A stretch of 44,852 bases of DNA from Gemmatimonadota bacterium (GTDB lineage: Bacteria; Gemmatimonadota; Gemmatimonadetes; Longimicrobiales; Gaopeijiaceae), in assembly GCA_013002885.1 (NCBI GenBank), contig JABDLS010000097.1, positions 1 to 44,852 on the forward strand, read 5' to 3'. A program made the position numbers and the translations under genes. The notes under the pieces were generated by a model. The model made no database searches, was not told the origin of the DNA, and saw only the letters and a list, made by a program, of their open reading frames with translations. Of this stretch, positions 25,715-34,342 are shown in pieces (positions within the stretch are counted from its first letter, which is position 1; each line of letters opens with the position of its first letter).

Positions 25715-27760
25715 ATGAATCAGACGGACCCACAGGCGCCTCCAAGGGCGTTGAGAGTGGCCATCGTGGGCGCCGGCCGGATGGGTCGGGAGCACGCGAA
25801 GGCGATCGCCCGCATTTCGACAGCGCACCTCGTCGCTGCGGTCGACCCGGACGAGGAGGCCCGACGAGAATTCGGAGAGCTGGTGCCGGGGGCGAAGACC
25901 TTCGCCACCCTGGACGACCTGTTCAGCGATGACGCCACGGCTCCCGATGTCGTGCACGTGTGTACGGCGCCGGCTCATACGCACGCGCCCGCCGCCCGCA
26001 GGGCCCTCGAAGCCGGCGCCCACATCTACGTGGAAAAGCCGTTCGTCGACGATGCCGAGACGACCGAAGAGATTCTGGCGGAGGCTCGATCCCGTGGGCT
26101 CCAGGTCTGCTGCGGTTATCAGCTCCTCGGCCAGGGCGTCGCCGTCGAGGCATGTGAATTCCTGGAGTCACCCGGCGCGACGGTTCACGTCGAGAGCTAC
26201 TTCGCGTTCAAGCCTCGGCGGACGGGGTCGAACGTGCGGCACAGGATCTCGGAAGAAGAACAGCTTTTCGACATTCTGCCGCATCCGACGTACGTGCTGT
26301 TGCAGCTTCTGAGAAGCGCGGCGCCCGATGCGTCGACCGAAATCGAATCGGTGGGGGTGGGGGACTCGGGTTCGGTCCACGTCCTGGTGAGGCGTGGGTC
26401 CGTTCGAGGCCTCTTGTGTGTGAGTCTGGAGGCCCGACCCGTCGAGAGCTTCGTCCGCATCGAGCGGTCGAATGGACGCATGGAGGTCGATTTCATGCGG
26501 GGCACGGTGCAGAGGCTCCAGGGCGCAGGTACCTCGGCGCTCCAGAAGATCCTGGATCCGTTCCGGTGGGCGTGGCAGCTCATGGTCGGAACGACGGTGG
26601 CTCTCGCGAAGCGGTTTCTCGGAAAGGGGGGCGGCTACCTCGGCCTCGAGACCCTGATCGACGGGTTCTACCGCTCCATTCTCGAGGGGACCGAGTCCCC
26701 CGTGTCTGCGGAACTCATCTCCGACACCGAGAAGGTTGCCGACGCGGTGCGAGGAGCCGTGAGGCGACTGACGGAGCGGGCTCATCAGTCGGCGACTTCG
26801 GGGTCCAGGGGCACCGTCGTCGTGACCGGGGGCACGGGGTTCCTGGGCAAGAAGCTGGTTGGCGAACTGCTCACGCGCGGCTACGCAGTCCGTGTGCTGT
26901 CGCGCGGCGAGCCCTCACCCTGGGCTCGGATCCCGGGCGTCGAGTACGTGACCTGCGACCTCGGGGAGTCCCTTTCGACAGATCTTCTAAAGGGGGCCGA
27001 GTGCATCATCCACGCAGCGGCCGCCACGGCGGGTGGGTACGAGACGCACCAGAGGGATTCCATCGATGCGACTCGTCACGTGGTGCAGGCAGCGGCTGAA
27101 GCGAGGGTTCCCAAGGTCGTTTATGTCAGCAGCCTCGCCGTCATCGAGGCTGAAGGGAATCAGGCCATAAACGAGAACGGAAAACTCCTCACCCGTCGGG
27201 AAGCCGGGCCGTACGCCTGGGGAAAGGCGATGGCCGAAGCGGAGGGAACGGCAGTGGCTCGCGAGTTGGGCGTTCCTTTTCGGGTCGTTCGACCCGGACC
27301 CATCGTCGATTTCGAAGCGTTCGATCCTCCGGGTCGACTCGGCCGCTGGGTCGGATCGTGGTTCGTTGGCGTCGGCCCGTCCAAGGACAGCCTATACGTC
27401 GTCGACGTGGGATTCATGGCTCGCACCCTCGTCTGGGTCGTCGAGCACTTCGACGACGCCCCGCCGGTCCTGCACGGCCTCTCGCCGATACCGCCCACCC
27501 GACGTGAGCTGACTGAGCGGTTGCGAGCCGCCAACCCCGGGGCGCGGGTCGTATGGCTTCCTCGCTTCGTGCTGGTTCCGCTCTCGGGCTTGGCAACCGT
27601 GCTTCAGAAGGTGCTGCGGCCGAGCCGCCCTGCGGTGAGTCTCGCCAACGCCTTCGCATCGACACGATACGATACCGCGCTCATCGAGTCCCTCGAACCG
27701 GCCATCTCGGCTGCTCCGGACGCGGATGCCGTGACGTCCGAGGTTGCTACCGCTGTCTAG
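25715..27760 (+). CDS. Fusion of Gfo/Idh/MocA oxidoreductase and NAD-dependent epimerase/dehydratase
   Basis: A 681-residue two-enzyme protein. Residues about 12-350 are a Gfo/Idh/MocA dehydrogenase: Rossmann motif VAIVGAGRMGREH (15-27), EKPF (107-110) with the family Lys108, and a substrate domain ending near ISDTEKVADAVRGAV. After a short linker, residues about 365-665 form an extended SDR: VVVTGGTGFLGKK (about 369-381), CIIHAAAAT, VVYVSSLAV and a YxxxK pair in PYAWGKAMAE (about 499-503). The two halves normally occur as separate genes for nucleotide-sugar oxidation and epimerisation or reduction. Fusion would channel an oxidised sugar to the second site (inference). The frame is continuous through the junction. 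The next GT4 begins just after its stop. Confidence 0.9.
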   Translation: MNQTDPQAPPRALRVAIVGAGRMGREHAKAIARISTAHLVAAVDPDEEARREFGELVPGAKTFATLDDLFSDDATAPDVVHVCTAPAHTHAPAARRALEAGAHIYVEKPFVDDAETTEEILAEARSRGLQVCCGYQLLGQGVAVEACEFLESPGATVHVESYFAFKPRRTGSNVRHRISEEEQLFDILPHPTYVLLQLLRSAAPDASTEIESVGVGDSGSVHVLVRRGSVRGLLCVSLEARPVESFVRIERSNGRMEVDFMRGTVQRLQGAGTSALQKILDPFRWAWQLMVGTTVALAKRFLGKGGGYLGLETLIDGFYRSILEGTESPVSAELISDTEKVADAVRGAVRRLTERAHQSATSGSRGTVVVTGGTGFLGKKLVGELLTRGYAVRVLSRGEPSPWARIPGVEYVTCDLGESLSTDLLKGAECIIHAAAATAGGYETHQRDSIDATRHVVQAAAEARVPKVVYVSSLAVIEAEGNQAINENGKLLTRREAGPYAWGKAMAEAEGTAVARELGVPFRVVRPGPIVDFEAFDPPGRLGRWVGSWFVGVGPSKDSLYVVDVGFMARTLVWVVEHFDDAPPVLHGLSPIPPTRRELTERLRAANPGARVVWLPRFVLVPLSGLATVLQKVLRPSRPAVSLANAFASTRYDTALIESLEPAISAAPDADAVTSEVATAV

Positions 27761-27773
27761 TTCGAGTCGTCCG

Positions 27774-28868
27774 TTGAGGATCGCCCAGATGCTCGAGACG
27801 GACGGGCCGGGAGGCGCCGAGGTCGTCGTCCTGAACATGGGCCATGAGCTACGGGACCGCGGCCATGCGGTCGTCCCGGTCGGGCCGGCCCATGGGTGGT
27901 TGAGCCAACGATTTCGGGAGAGTGGGTTCGAGCCCGAGCCGTTCTCCTTGCGACAGACGCTCGATCCTTTCGCGGTGCGAGATCTGGCGGACATGATGCG
28001 TCGGCTGGAGATCGACGTCGTACACAGCCACGAGTTCACCATGGCCGTCTACGGGACCGCTGCCTGCAAGCTCGCCGGGCGTCCTCACGTCATCACGATG
28101 CATGGGAGCCAGACGATGACGCGTGTCTTGCGTAGGCGCTTCGCTCTGCGGTGGGCCTTCCGGAACAGCTACGCGACGGCAGCCGTTTCCGAGGCCACCA
28201 AGGTCCAGGTCGACCACGACCTGGGCATCGGGGCCGATGTCATTGGGCTGATCCGAAACGGTGTCCCCATTCCCCAAGGAGACCCCGATCCCGTGCGCCG
28301 GGAGCTGGGGGTGCAAGACGGGGAAGTTCTCGTCCTGGCCGTGGGAAATCTCGACGCCCGCAAGGGCCACATCTTCCTCCTCGAGGCCTTGCAGCGGCTG
28401 TCGGGTCAAGGCGTTGGACCTTGGCGTCTCGCCATCGCGGGAGGGCGGGGCGGCCCCGAGAAACCTCGCCTGGAAGCGTTCGCGGCCGAGCACGATATGG
28501 AGGACCGCTTCCACATTCTCGAGTACAGGAACGACATCCCGAATCTGCTGGCCGCCGCCGACATTCTGGCGATGCCCTCCCTGTGGGAAGGGCTTCCGCT
28601 CGCGATTTTGGAGGCCATGCTCGCCGGTACCGCCATCGTTGCGTCCGAGGCTTCGGGGATCCCTGAGGCCATCGACTCGGGTGAGCACGGCCTCCTTACG
28701 GCGGCGGGCGACAGCGACGCGCTTGCCGATGCTCTTGGGAAGCTGATTCGGGACCGGGCCTTTCGGGAGCGCTTGGCCCACCAGGCGCAGGAACGCGCAT
28801 TGAAGGAGTTTACGGTCGGCGCAATGACCGACGCCTATGAGGATCTGTATCGGGCAGCCCTTACGTGA
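27774..28868 (+). CDS. GT4 family glycosyltransferase
   Basis: About 364 residues. I prefer the TTG at 27774, which puts RIAQMLETDGPGGAE, the GT4 acceptor-domain glycine loop, at the N-terminus and has GAG about 8 nt upstream. The frame is also open from a TTG at 27744, inside the previous gene. Further motifs: IDVVHSHEFTMAVYG, HVITMHGSQ, donor-domain VLAVGNLDARKGH, and the EX7E pair in SLWEGLPLAILEAMLAG followed by TAIVASEASGIPEAI. Both Glu residues are present, so it should be active. It is cotranscribed with the oxidoreductase-epimerase fusion. Confidence 0.92.
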   Translation: MRIAQMLETDGPGGAEVVVLNMGHELRDRGHAVVPVGPAHGWLSQRFRESGFEPEPFSLRQTLDPFAVRDLADMMRRLEIDVVHSHEFTMAVYGTAACKLAGRPHVITMHGSQTMTRVLRRRFALRWAFRNSYATAAVSEATKVQVDHDLGIGADVIGLIRNGVPIPQGDPDPVRRELGVQDGEVLVLAVGNLDARKGHIFLLEALQRLSGQGVGPWRLAIAGGRGGPEKPRLEAFAAEHDMEDRFHILEYRNDIPNLLAAADILAMPSLWEGLPLAILEAMLAGTAIVASEASGIPEAIDSGEHGLLTAAGDSDALADALGKLIRDRAFRERLAHQAQERALKEFTVGAMTDAYEDLYRAALT

Positions 28869-28888
28869 TGCACTGACCCAGCGATCAC

Positions 28889-29716
28889 CTACTCGGGCAG
28901 GCCCGCCGCCGGAGCACTACCCATCCACACCCTGTGTACCGCGTTCTCAACCCGATTCATGAGCTTTGCAGCGGCACTAGGAGGCTCGATGACGTCGGCC
29001 AGGAACTGGTCCAGGTTCGACACGTGAGCGTAGATGTCTCCGGATTTCTGCGCCTTCGTGAAGAGCCTTTGGATGTCGTCGTCAGAGGCCGGACCGAGTT
29101 CCAGGAAGCGGAGCACCTCCTCGAGCCTCGCGATACGCGCCGCCTCGTCCCCCACGTAGATCTCCTCGAAGTGGACGACCTCGAAGGGTATCGCGCGGGA
29201 ATCGAAAAACTCCTTGAGCTTGAGCAGTCTCGCCTGACATCTTTGGTGCTCGATCTGGTACCTGCGGATGTTCAACTTGATGCTGGGGTTGGGCTTTCCC
29301 TCGAGCTCTTGGATCACCGCCTCCGCCTCACGCGGTGACCACGAACCGGTCTCCATTGCCACGGCCAGTGAGAGCAGGCGTTTGGCCTCGTCTCCTCTGA
29401 GCAGGATCAGATGTTTGTACGCCCCTCCTTCCGAGGACCTCGCAGCTATGTCCAGGTTGAAGTCGAGAGTCCTGATCTCGAAGCAGTTCTTGATGACGTA
29501 CTGCTGTTCGAGAAGCTGGCGAATTCGCCGGTCGTACTCGTCGAGACGTCCGTCCGCGTACGCGTCAGCCACGTCACCGAAGACCCTCCCCGCATTGAAG
29601 GGCTCGTGCTCTACCGTCGGATGAGGCGAGAGCGAAGAGAGAAGAGACGCGAGCGTGGTCCCTCCCGTTCGCCTGAAGGTCCACACGATATGCGGGCGGG
29701 GGATCGCTGGTCGCAT
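28889..29716 (-). CDS. Sulfotransferase-like protein
   Basis: A 275-residue protein whose N-terminus, HIVWTFRRTGGTTLASLL (9-26), matches the 5'-phosphosulfate-binding loop of PAPS-dependent sulfotransferases. The middle region (VEHEPFNAGRVFG, YKHLILLRGDEAKRLLSLAVA) resembles the 3'-phosphate-binding segment in placement, with Arg in LLRGDE. The second half is helical and charged. It probably sulfates a carbohydrate or a lipid intermediate, but divergence from well-known families leaves the acceptor open. It is an isolated leftward gene, convergent with the GT4 and divergent from another sulfotransferase. Confidence 0.7.
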   Translation of the reverse strand: MRPAIPRPHIVWTFRRTGGTTLASLLSSLSPHPTVEHEPFNAGRVFGDVADAYADGRLDEYDRRIRQLLEQQYVIKNCFEIRTLDFNLDIAARSSEGGAYKHLILLRGDEAKRLLSLAVAMETGSWSPREAEAVIQELEGKPNPSIKLNIRRYQIEHQRCQARLLKLKEFFDSRAIPFEVVHFEEIYVGDEAARIARLEEVLRFLELGPASDDDIQRLFTKAQKSGDIYAHVSNLDQFLADVIEPPSAAAKLMNRVENAVHRVWMGSAPAAGLPE

Positions 29717-29828
29717 GAGCTAAGAGGTAACCAAATGAGGGTATGCGTGGGCCAAGATGTCTCGTATTCCCGTCCTGGGGTAGGCTGCATGACGCCGGCT
29801 CGTGCTCCTTGCATGGCTGTCGTGACAC

Positions 29829-30617
29829 ATGTTTGACGGACTCAAGGATTGGGTCAGCCCGCCGCCGCGAGACGTTCGAATCGTCTTCCTCCACATCGCG
29901 AAGTGCGGCGGCACGTCCATCCGTAGGGCGATGGCCGAGTGCTTCAAGCCATGGCGAAGCACGCAGAGGGACAGCGTGCTGGAGCTCGACGAGATGGCGG
30001 TGCGCGAGGCCGCGGCTTCCGGTCGTGTCCACCACAGCGAGGCGAGGCGAGCCCTGCTGGCCTACCACCTGGCCACTACGAACGCCGGGCTGGTTGCCGG
30101 CCACTACCGTTACTCCCGATCCGTGTTCGAGCGGTATCGGGCGGCCTGGAGCTTCATCACGATCCTCCGGCACCCGGTTGACCGCTGGTACTCCAACTAC
30201 TTCTTCAACGCATCGCGGCCGGAAGGCAACATCTACCGCATCGACCTTCCCATCGAGGAGTTCATTCGGACCGAGCGGGCGACCCTGTTGGGGACGGAGC
30301 TGGTGCGAAGCTTCGCCGACCTCGATGACCCCGCAGCAGCCGTCGAGGAAGACGCCGCTGCCCGGGCCATCGAGAACCTCCGCGACCTTTCCTTCGTGGG
30401 CACGCTGGAGGATCTGCCCTCGTTCACGCGGTTCTTCAGCGAGTCCTTCGGCTGTTCGCTGGATATTCCCACCCTGAACCGGACTCCTTCCGACGGGCCG
30501 AAGCCTCGGGCGGGTGTGGACCCCGGGGTCGCCGAGCGCGTGCGTGAACTATGCTTACCCGACCTGGCGGTCTACAAAGCGTTTTTCCCCGAAATCGCCG
30601 ATCGTGACGACGCATGA
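29829..30617 (+). CDS. Carbohydrate sulfotransferase (Sulfotransfer_2-like)
   Basis: A 262-residue PAPS-dependent sulfotransferase. The 5'-phosphosulfate loop is FLHIAKCGGTSI (19-30) and the 3'-phosphate motif is TILRHPVDRWYSNYFF (about 109-124), both typical of heparan 2-O and chondroitin sulfotransferase-like bacterial proteins. VAGHYRYSRSVFERY lies between them and holds a candidate catalytic His. No signal or membrane segment is seen, so it acts on cytoplasmic or inner-face substrates. Its TGA overlaps the ATG of the GT2 that follows (ATGA), suggesting that the sulfated residue is one this GT2 adds or extends (inference). Confidence 0.88.
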   Translation: MFDGLKDWVSPPPRDVRIVFLHIAKCGGTSIRRAMAECFKPWRSTQRDSVLELDEMAVREAAASGRVHHSEARRALLAYHLATTNAGLVAGHYRYSRSVFERYRAAWSFITILRHPVDRWYSNYFFNASRPEGNIYRIDLPIEEFIRTERATLLGTELVRSFADLDDPAAAVEEDAAARAIENLRDLSFVGTLEDLPSFTRFFSESFGCSLDIPTLNRTPSDGPKPRAGVDPGVAERVRELCLPDLAVYKAFFPEIADRDDA

Positions 30618-31630
30618 GTCCCGATCGTGGCCGTGCCTCCACGGACGACGGAAGGGTGGTCGCAGACATACTCCTCGCCACTCACCGTCGAGGGGACCTG
30701 CTGCGGGAAATGCTCTCGAGCCTCGCCGGCGCCGACGATCTGGACGGGGTTCGGCAGATTCTGCTCATCGAGAACGGGGCGCGGGACGGAAGTGAGGACG
30801 TAGCCCGGGAGTTCGAGGGTGTCCTCCCGATCCGGTACGAGTTCGTAGAGGAGGCCAACAAGAGCGCCGCGCTCAATGAGGGTCTGCTTATGAGCGACGC
30901 GGACTTGCTGATCTTCTTCGACGACGACGTTCGAGTGAGCCCCGGAACGATTGCCGCCTACGTAGACGCCGCACAACGCTGTGGCAGAGGCCATTTCTTC
31001 GGTGGTCGGCTGACTCCCTGGTATGAAGGTGAGCCCCCGCCCCAATGGTTGATCCCCGCCCTGCCGTACACGGCCACGGGGTTCGATCTCGGACCCGAGG
31101 AGATTCCGCACCACGAGTTCATGGGTCCCAACTGGGCCGCGTTCCGTCAGGATCTCGTGGAGATTGGTGGCTTCTCGACGCGACTGGGCCCGGGCTCGGG
31201 ACTCGTCGGTCAGGAGACGGAAGCTCAGTCGCGACTCACGGCGCATGGCGTGCAGGGCGTCTTCCTACCCGGCGCCCATGTCGAGCACTTCGTACCGGCC
31301 CACAACCTCACCGTCGATTGGGTCCGACGCCGCAGGTACAGACATATGCTCGGTCGCGCACTGAGGGCTCGAGACTCATACGAGGGGCCGAGGATCGCGT
31401 CTGTCCCGCGATTTCTCTGGCGCTCGTACGTCGAAGAGCTGCTTCGGGTCGCTCGTGACCGTTTGTTGCGGCCCTACACGGAGGAGCGCGTTCGAGGCGA
31501 GCTACGATTGATGAAGGTTCGGGCCCAGATCGCTTCGCATCGTCTCGAGGTTCGCGGCGAGACCGTGGCAGGCGGTGACCTCTCGGAAGGCGCCGAGGGT
31601 TCGAAAGGCGCCCATCAGCGAAGCGACTGA
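30614..31630 (+). CDS. GT2 family glycosyltransferase
   Basis: A 338-residue GT-A enzyme without transmembrane segments. ADILLATHRRGDLLREML opens the fold; ILLIENGARDGS is the nucleotide-binding turn; the metal-binding site is DLLIFFDDDVRVSP (about 98-111). FMGPNWAAFRQDLVEIGGF and GQETEAQSRL are typical acceptor-side motifs. Residues 240-338 form an Arg-rich helical tail whose last 20 residues are low complexity. Start is fixed by ATGA overlap with the upstream sulfotransferase gene. Sugar unknown. Confidence 0.9.
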   Translation: MSPDRGRASTDDGRVVADILLATHRRGDLLREMLSSLAGADDLDGVRQILLIENGARDGSEDVAREFEGVLPIRYEFVEEANKSAALNEGLLMSDADLLIFFDDDVRVSPGTIAAYVDAAQRCGRGHFFGGRLTPWYEGEPPPQWLIPALPYTATGFDLGPEEIPHHEFMGPNWAAFRQDLVEIGGFSTRLGPGSGLVGQETEAQSRLTAHGVQGVFLPGAHVEHFVPAHNLTVDWVRRRRYRHMLGRALRARDSYEGPRIASVPRFLWRSYVEELLRVARDRLLRPYTEERVRGELRLMKVRAQIASHRLEVRGETVAGGDLSEGAEGSKGAHQRSD

Positions 31631-31646
31631 GCCGCAACGCCAGCCG

Positions 31647-32465
31647 TCACCACCAATTCGACCCCGGCGCCTCATAGCCGAGGTCCACCAGCTCCTGCCC
31701 GGCAAGCTTCTCGAATGTGCGCTTGAGGCGATCCGGCCACCCTTCCCAGCGCCCGATGGGGTTGAAGTTCGCTGGCTTCTCGAGGGGCTCCCAGTGGACC
31801 TCCTCGGAGTCACCGCGATGCGACGAGGACCCGACGACCGGTACGTCGTCTACCTCAGTGCCCGCGTCGGTCGCTTCGTCCAGGAATGAGAAGACCTCGT
31901 CCATCCTCTCCTCCGGCTCTTTCACGAGATCCTCGTACTTCAGCAGGCGCCACGGTGTCGAAGCCGGACCGATTCGAGCGCCGTCGGTGAAGTCCAGAAT
32001 TCTCCTCGCGCCGGACGCCCAGGAGCGCATGGACTCTTCGTACTTCCTTCCGTCGAAGCTCCGCATGGTCGATTCGACGGTGTCGCGTCCGTCGCGCACG
32101 AGCAGCAGGAGCTTGGCGTGGGGGAAGAGTGGGAAGAACAGGTCGAGATTCAGCGACCAAGGCGTCTTGATAAGGAGGCGCTTGCCGGGGGTCAGCAGGC
32201 TGTTCAAGTGGTGGAGAATCCCGTGTCCGAGCCCCTGCAGGAGACCGGCGGACACGTCATCCGGATCGGTCGATTCGTCCATCCATTGGGACCATGACGC
32301 CGCGGTGAGGTTGGAGTACTCTCGCAGCAATTCCGCATGCACCAGAAGCCGTCCTTCGTAGACGGGCCTCGGGATCTCGAACACCGGGTTCAGCCGGATC
32401 AGCCGGCTGAGGTAGTTGGTGCCCGAGCGCACCATCGGTGCGTGGATGAAGACCGGTGATTCCAA
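31647..32465 (-). CDS. Sulfotransferase (Sulfotransfer_1/3-like), TTG start
   Basis: I place the start at TTG 32465 (272 residues): it follows a perfect GGAGG with 7-nt spacing and starts directly before the PAPS loop SPVFIHAPMVRSGTNYL. The frame is open for 87 more codons upstream, but that part lies inside the preceding gene and is Ser/Thr/Pro-rich shadow sequence. The 3'-phosphate motif is LLLLVRDGRDTVEST, with WRLLKYEDLVKEPEERM downstream, as in aryl/carbohydrate sulfotransferases. FNPIGRWEGWPDRL near the C-terminus is the usual last conserved segment. It is the last gene of a four-gene leftward unit with three glycosyltransferase-like genes, and is the third sulfotransferase of the locus. 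Confidence 0.87.
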   Translation of the reverse strand: MESPVFIHAPMVRSGTNYLSRLIRLNPVFEIPRPVYEGRLLVHAELLREYSNLTAASWSQWMDESTDPDDVSAGLLQGLGHGILHHLNSLLTPGKRLLIKTPWSLNLDLFFPLFPHAKLLLLVRDGRDTVESTMRSFDGRKYEESMRSWASGARRILDFTDGARIGPASTPWRLLKYEDLVKEPEERMDEVFSFLDEATDAGTEVDDVPVVGSSSHRGDSEEVHWEPLEKPANFNPIGRWEGWPDRLKRTFEKLAGQELVDLGYEAPGSNWW

Positions 32466-32511
32466 CGGAGTGCCTCCGGAGCGGATAGGAGCCTTCAGCG
32501 AGGGAGTCTGC

Positions 32512-33348
32512 TTACGAACGCGCTCGGGCGACGAGTCGCTTGAGGGAGCGGTACATCTTACCGACAAACGGTGGCACGAGGTCGGTGGCCGAGAGAGAAG
32601 CGTCGTGGAAGGTGCGATAGGGGTTGTCCCGGTGCACCACGCGGGGCGAGTGCTTCCACCGGTCCAGGTGGTCGACATGGTGAAACTCGATATCGTCGAC
32701 GGTCCGGTAGAGCGAGAAGGGGGCATGGAAGTGGGCGAGCGCCGATTCCATGCCTTTGGCGAAGACGATGCCCCGGAAGGAGCGGTCGATCTGGCTCAGC
32801 GCATACCGTAGCTTCGCCTGAGACATGATGAGGATCCCGGAGTGGGGCGTTACGGCGACCTGTATGGTTTGGCCGCGATAGGTCTTCTTCTGGTGGGTCC
32901 ACATGGGGTTGCCGTACAGGTCGACACAGTAGCGAAAGCCGGTGTCGTCGACTTCCATGCGGTTCGGGTGCAGGATTTCGTTGACGAGCGAACCTTCGTC
33001 GAAGTCCAGCACGTTGAGCCACGTTTCGGGCGGGACGAGAACGTCGTCCTCGACGTTGATGAAGTAGTCGTACTCGTCCACACGAGATGCCATGTCGTAG
33101 AGGCTCTCGTACACGAGTTGTGTCGGGTCGTCGAGTTGGTCGTACGACGTGTCGAGGGGGAGAAGCGAATTGTCCCCCACTCCACAAACCCGCAGGTCCA
33201 CGTCGGCTCCGGGCAACTCGCGGAGCGCCTTCACGCACCGGCTTACGGTTTTGCGCCTCTGGTCCTCTTTCCCGCGCGTCGAGCCTCCGACGAAGCCACG
33301 GCTGCGTCCGAAGTAGTGGTTGACGTGACACAGCACCCTCGGGGTCAC
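32512..33348 (-). CDS. Glycosyltransferase-like protein, GT-A fold
   Basis: About 278 residues from GTG 33348, which shares bases with the TGA of the upstream GT2 (GTGA) and has AGGGAG just ahead. The N-terminus reads TPRVLCHVNHYFGRSRGFVGGS. A DxD-like acidic motif occurs in YDYFINVEDDVLVPPETW, the usual nucleotide-sugar metal site of GT-A enzymes. VNEILHPNRME and PHSGILIMSQAKLRYAL follow. I do not recognise a named family, but an EDD after a hydrophobic strand at this position and the operon context support a glycosyltransferase. Residues 210-278 are rich in His and aromatic side chains. The open frame extends 44 codons further upstream inside the neighbouring gene and is not used. Confidence 0.72.
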   Translation of the reverse strand: MTPRVLCHVNHYFGRSRGFVGGSTRGKEDQRRKTVSRCVKALRELPGADVDLRVCGVGDNSLLPLDTSYDQLDDPTQLVYESLYDMASRVDEYDYFINVEDDVLVPPETWLNVLDFDEGSLVNEILHPNRMEVDDTGFRYCVDLYGNPMWTHQKKTYRGQTIQVAVTPHSGILIMSQAKLRYALSQIDRSFRGIVFAKGMESALAHFHAPFSLYRTVDDIEFHHVDHLDRWKHSPRVVHRDNPYRTFHDASLSATDLVPPFVGKMYRSLKRLVARARS

Positions 33349-34304
33349 GCCGACTCCCTGCCCTGGGGCTCTGATCGATTTCGACTCCAGGCCCTCTTCA
33401 CATACCCGCCGAAGGCCACGAGGTGGACCTGGTGCAGAAACGCTTCGGGCCGCCGTCGCGTGAACACACCGCCGAGCCACTTGGCGACGAGTTCGGCGAG
33501 ATGTCTGAAGCGCCAGCGCGGAAGGCCGAGCAGCCGCACCACGTCGCTGTCACGTTCGTTCTCGAACTGCCACTCTCCGAAGCGGAAGTACCACCGACGC
33601 AGATAGGACCTGGACACCCGGGCCAGATCGGGCCGATGGTACACGACGACAGATGGGTCGTAGACCAGCCGCTCGTCCCCGCGCCGCAAACGGTCCAGGA
33701 GCTCGAGCTCTTCACCCATGGCCAGCGAGCTGCCGGTGCGGCCGAGGTCCGTCCGGAAGTGACCGTAGCGCTCGAATACGCTGCGGTGGAAGGCCATGTT
33801 GGCGCCGATACCGATCATGCCCCCGTATCCGTCGTCGCTCGTGCGTACGCTGTCGCCGGCGTCGAAGTGCCCCGCCGGCCCGTCGAACTCACCGTGCCAC
33901 CACGCTGGCCGCTCGAGCTCGGAGTCCAAAATGGCGGGTCCTCCGACCACCGCCGGGGCCGGCTCGGCGCCGAAGGCCCCGAGGAGCTTCTCGAGCCAGT
34001 CGGTCTCCACCGCGACATCGTCGTCGAGGAAGGCGAGCACGCGGCCCTCGGCCTTCGATACGGCTGCGTTGCGTGCGTGGGACAGACCCTGACGCGGCTC
34101 GTGCACGTACCGGAGCGGAAGGGCTTCCCACTCGCCGCTCTGAACCGCTTCGGCCGTCCCGTCGGAGGAGTTGTTGTCGATGACCAGGACTTCCCACCCG
34201 GTGGCCTTCGGCACGTGCACACGCTTCAGGCTCTGGAGAACCTCCAGCAGACTCTCCTGGCGGTTGTACGTGCAGATGCACACGGAGACGTCGAGCTCGG
34301 TCAT
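33345..34304 (-). CDS. GT2 family glycosyltransferase
   Basis: A 319-residue GT-A enzyme: VSVCICTYNRQESL (6-19), nucleotide turn VLVIDNNSSDGT (39-50), GLSHARNAAV, and metal motif VLAFLDDDVAVETDWL (about 88-103). GANMAFHRSVFERYG and MGEELELLDRLRR complete the family pattern. The C-terminal region (about 235-319) is basic and amphipathic, suggesting peripheral membrane association. It is second in a leftward four-gene unit: 38 nt after the GT2 at 34343-35329 and translationally coupled to the GT-like gene downstream. Donor sugar unknown. Confidence 0.93.
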   Translation of the reverse strand: MTELDVSVCICTYNRQESLLEVLQSLKRVHVPKATGWEVLVIDNNSSDGTAEAVQSGEWEALPLRYVHEPRQGLSHARNAAVSKAEGRVLAFLDDDVAVETDWLEKLLGAFGAEPAPAVVGGPAILDSELERPAWWHGEFDGPAGHFDAGDSVRTSDDGYGGMIGIGANMAFHRSVFERYGHFRTDLGRTGSSLAMGEELELLDRLRRGDERLVYDPSVVVYHRPDLARVSRSYLRRWYFRFGEWQFENERDSDVVRLLGLPRWRFRHLAELVAKWLGGVFTRRRPEAFLHQVHLVAFGGYVKRAWSRNRSEPQGRESA

Positions 34305-34342
34305 GACGAGGCCTCGCCTACCGCTGCCAGGGCCGGTGAGGA

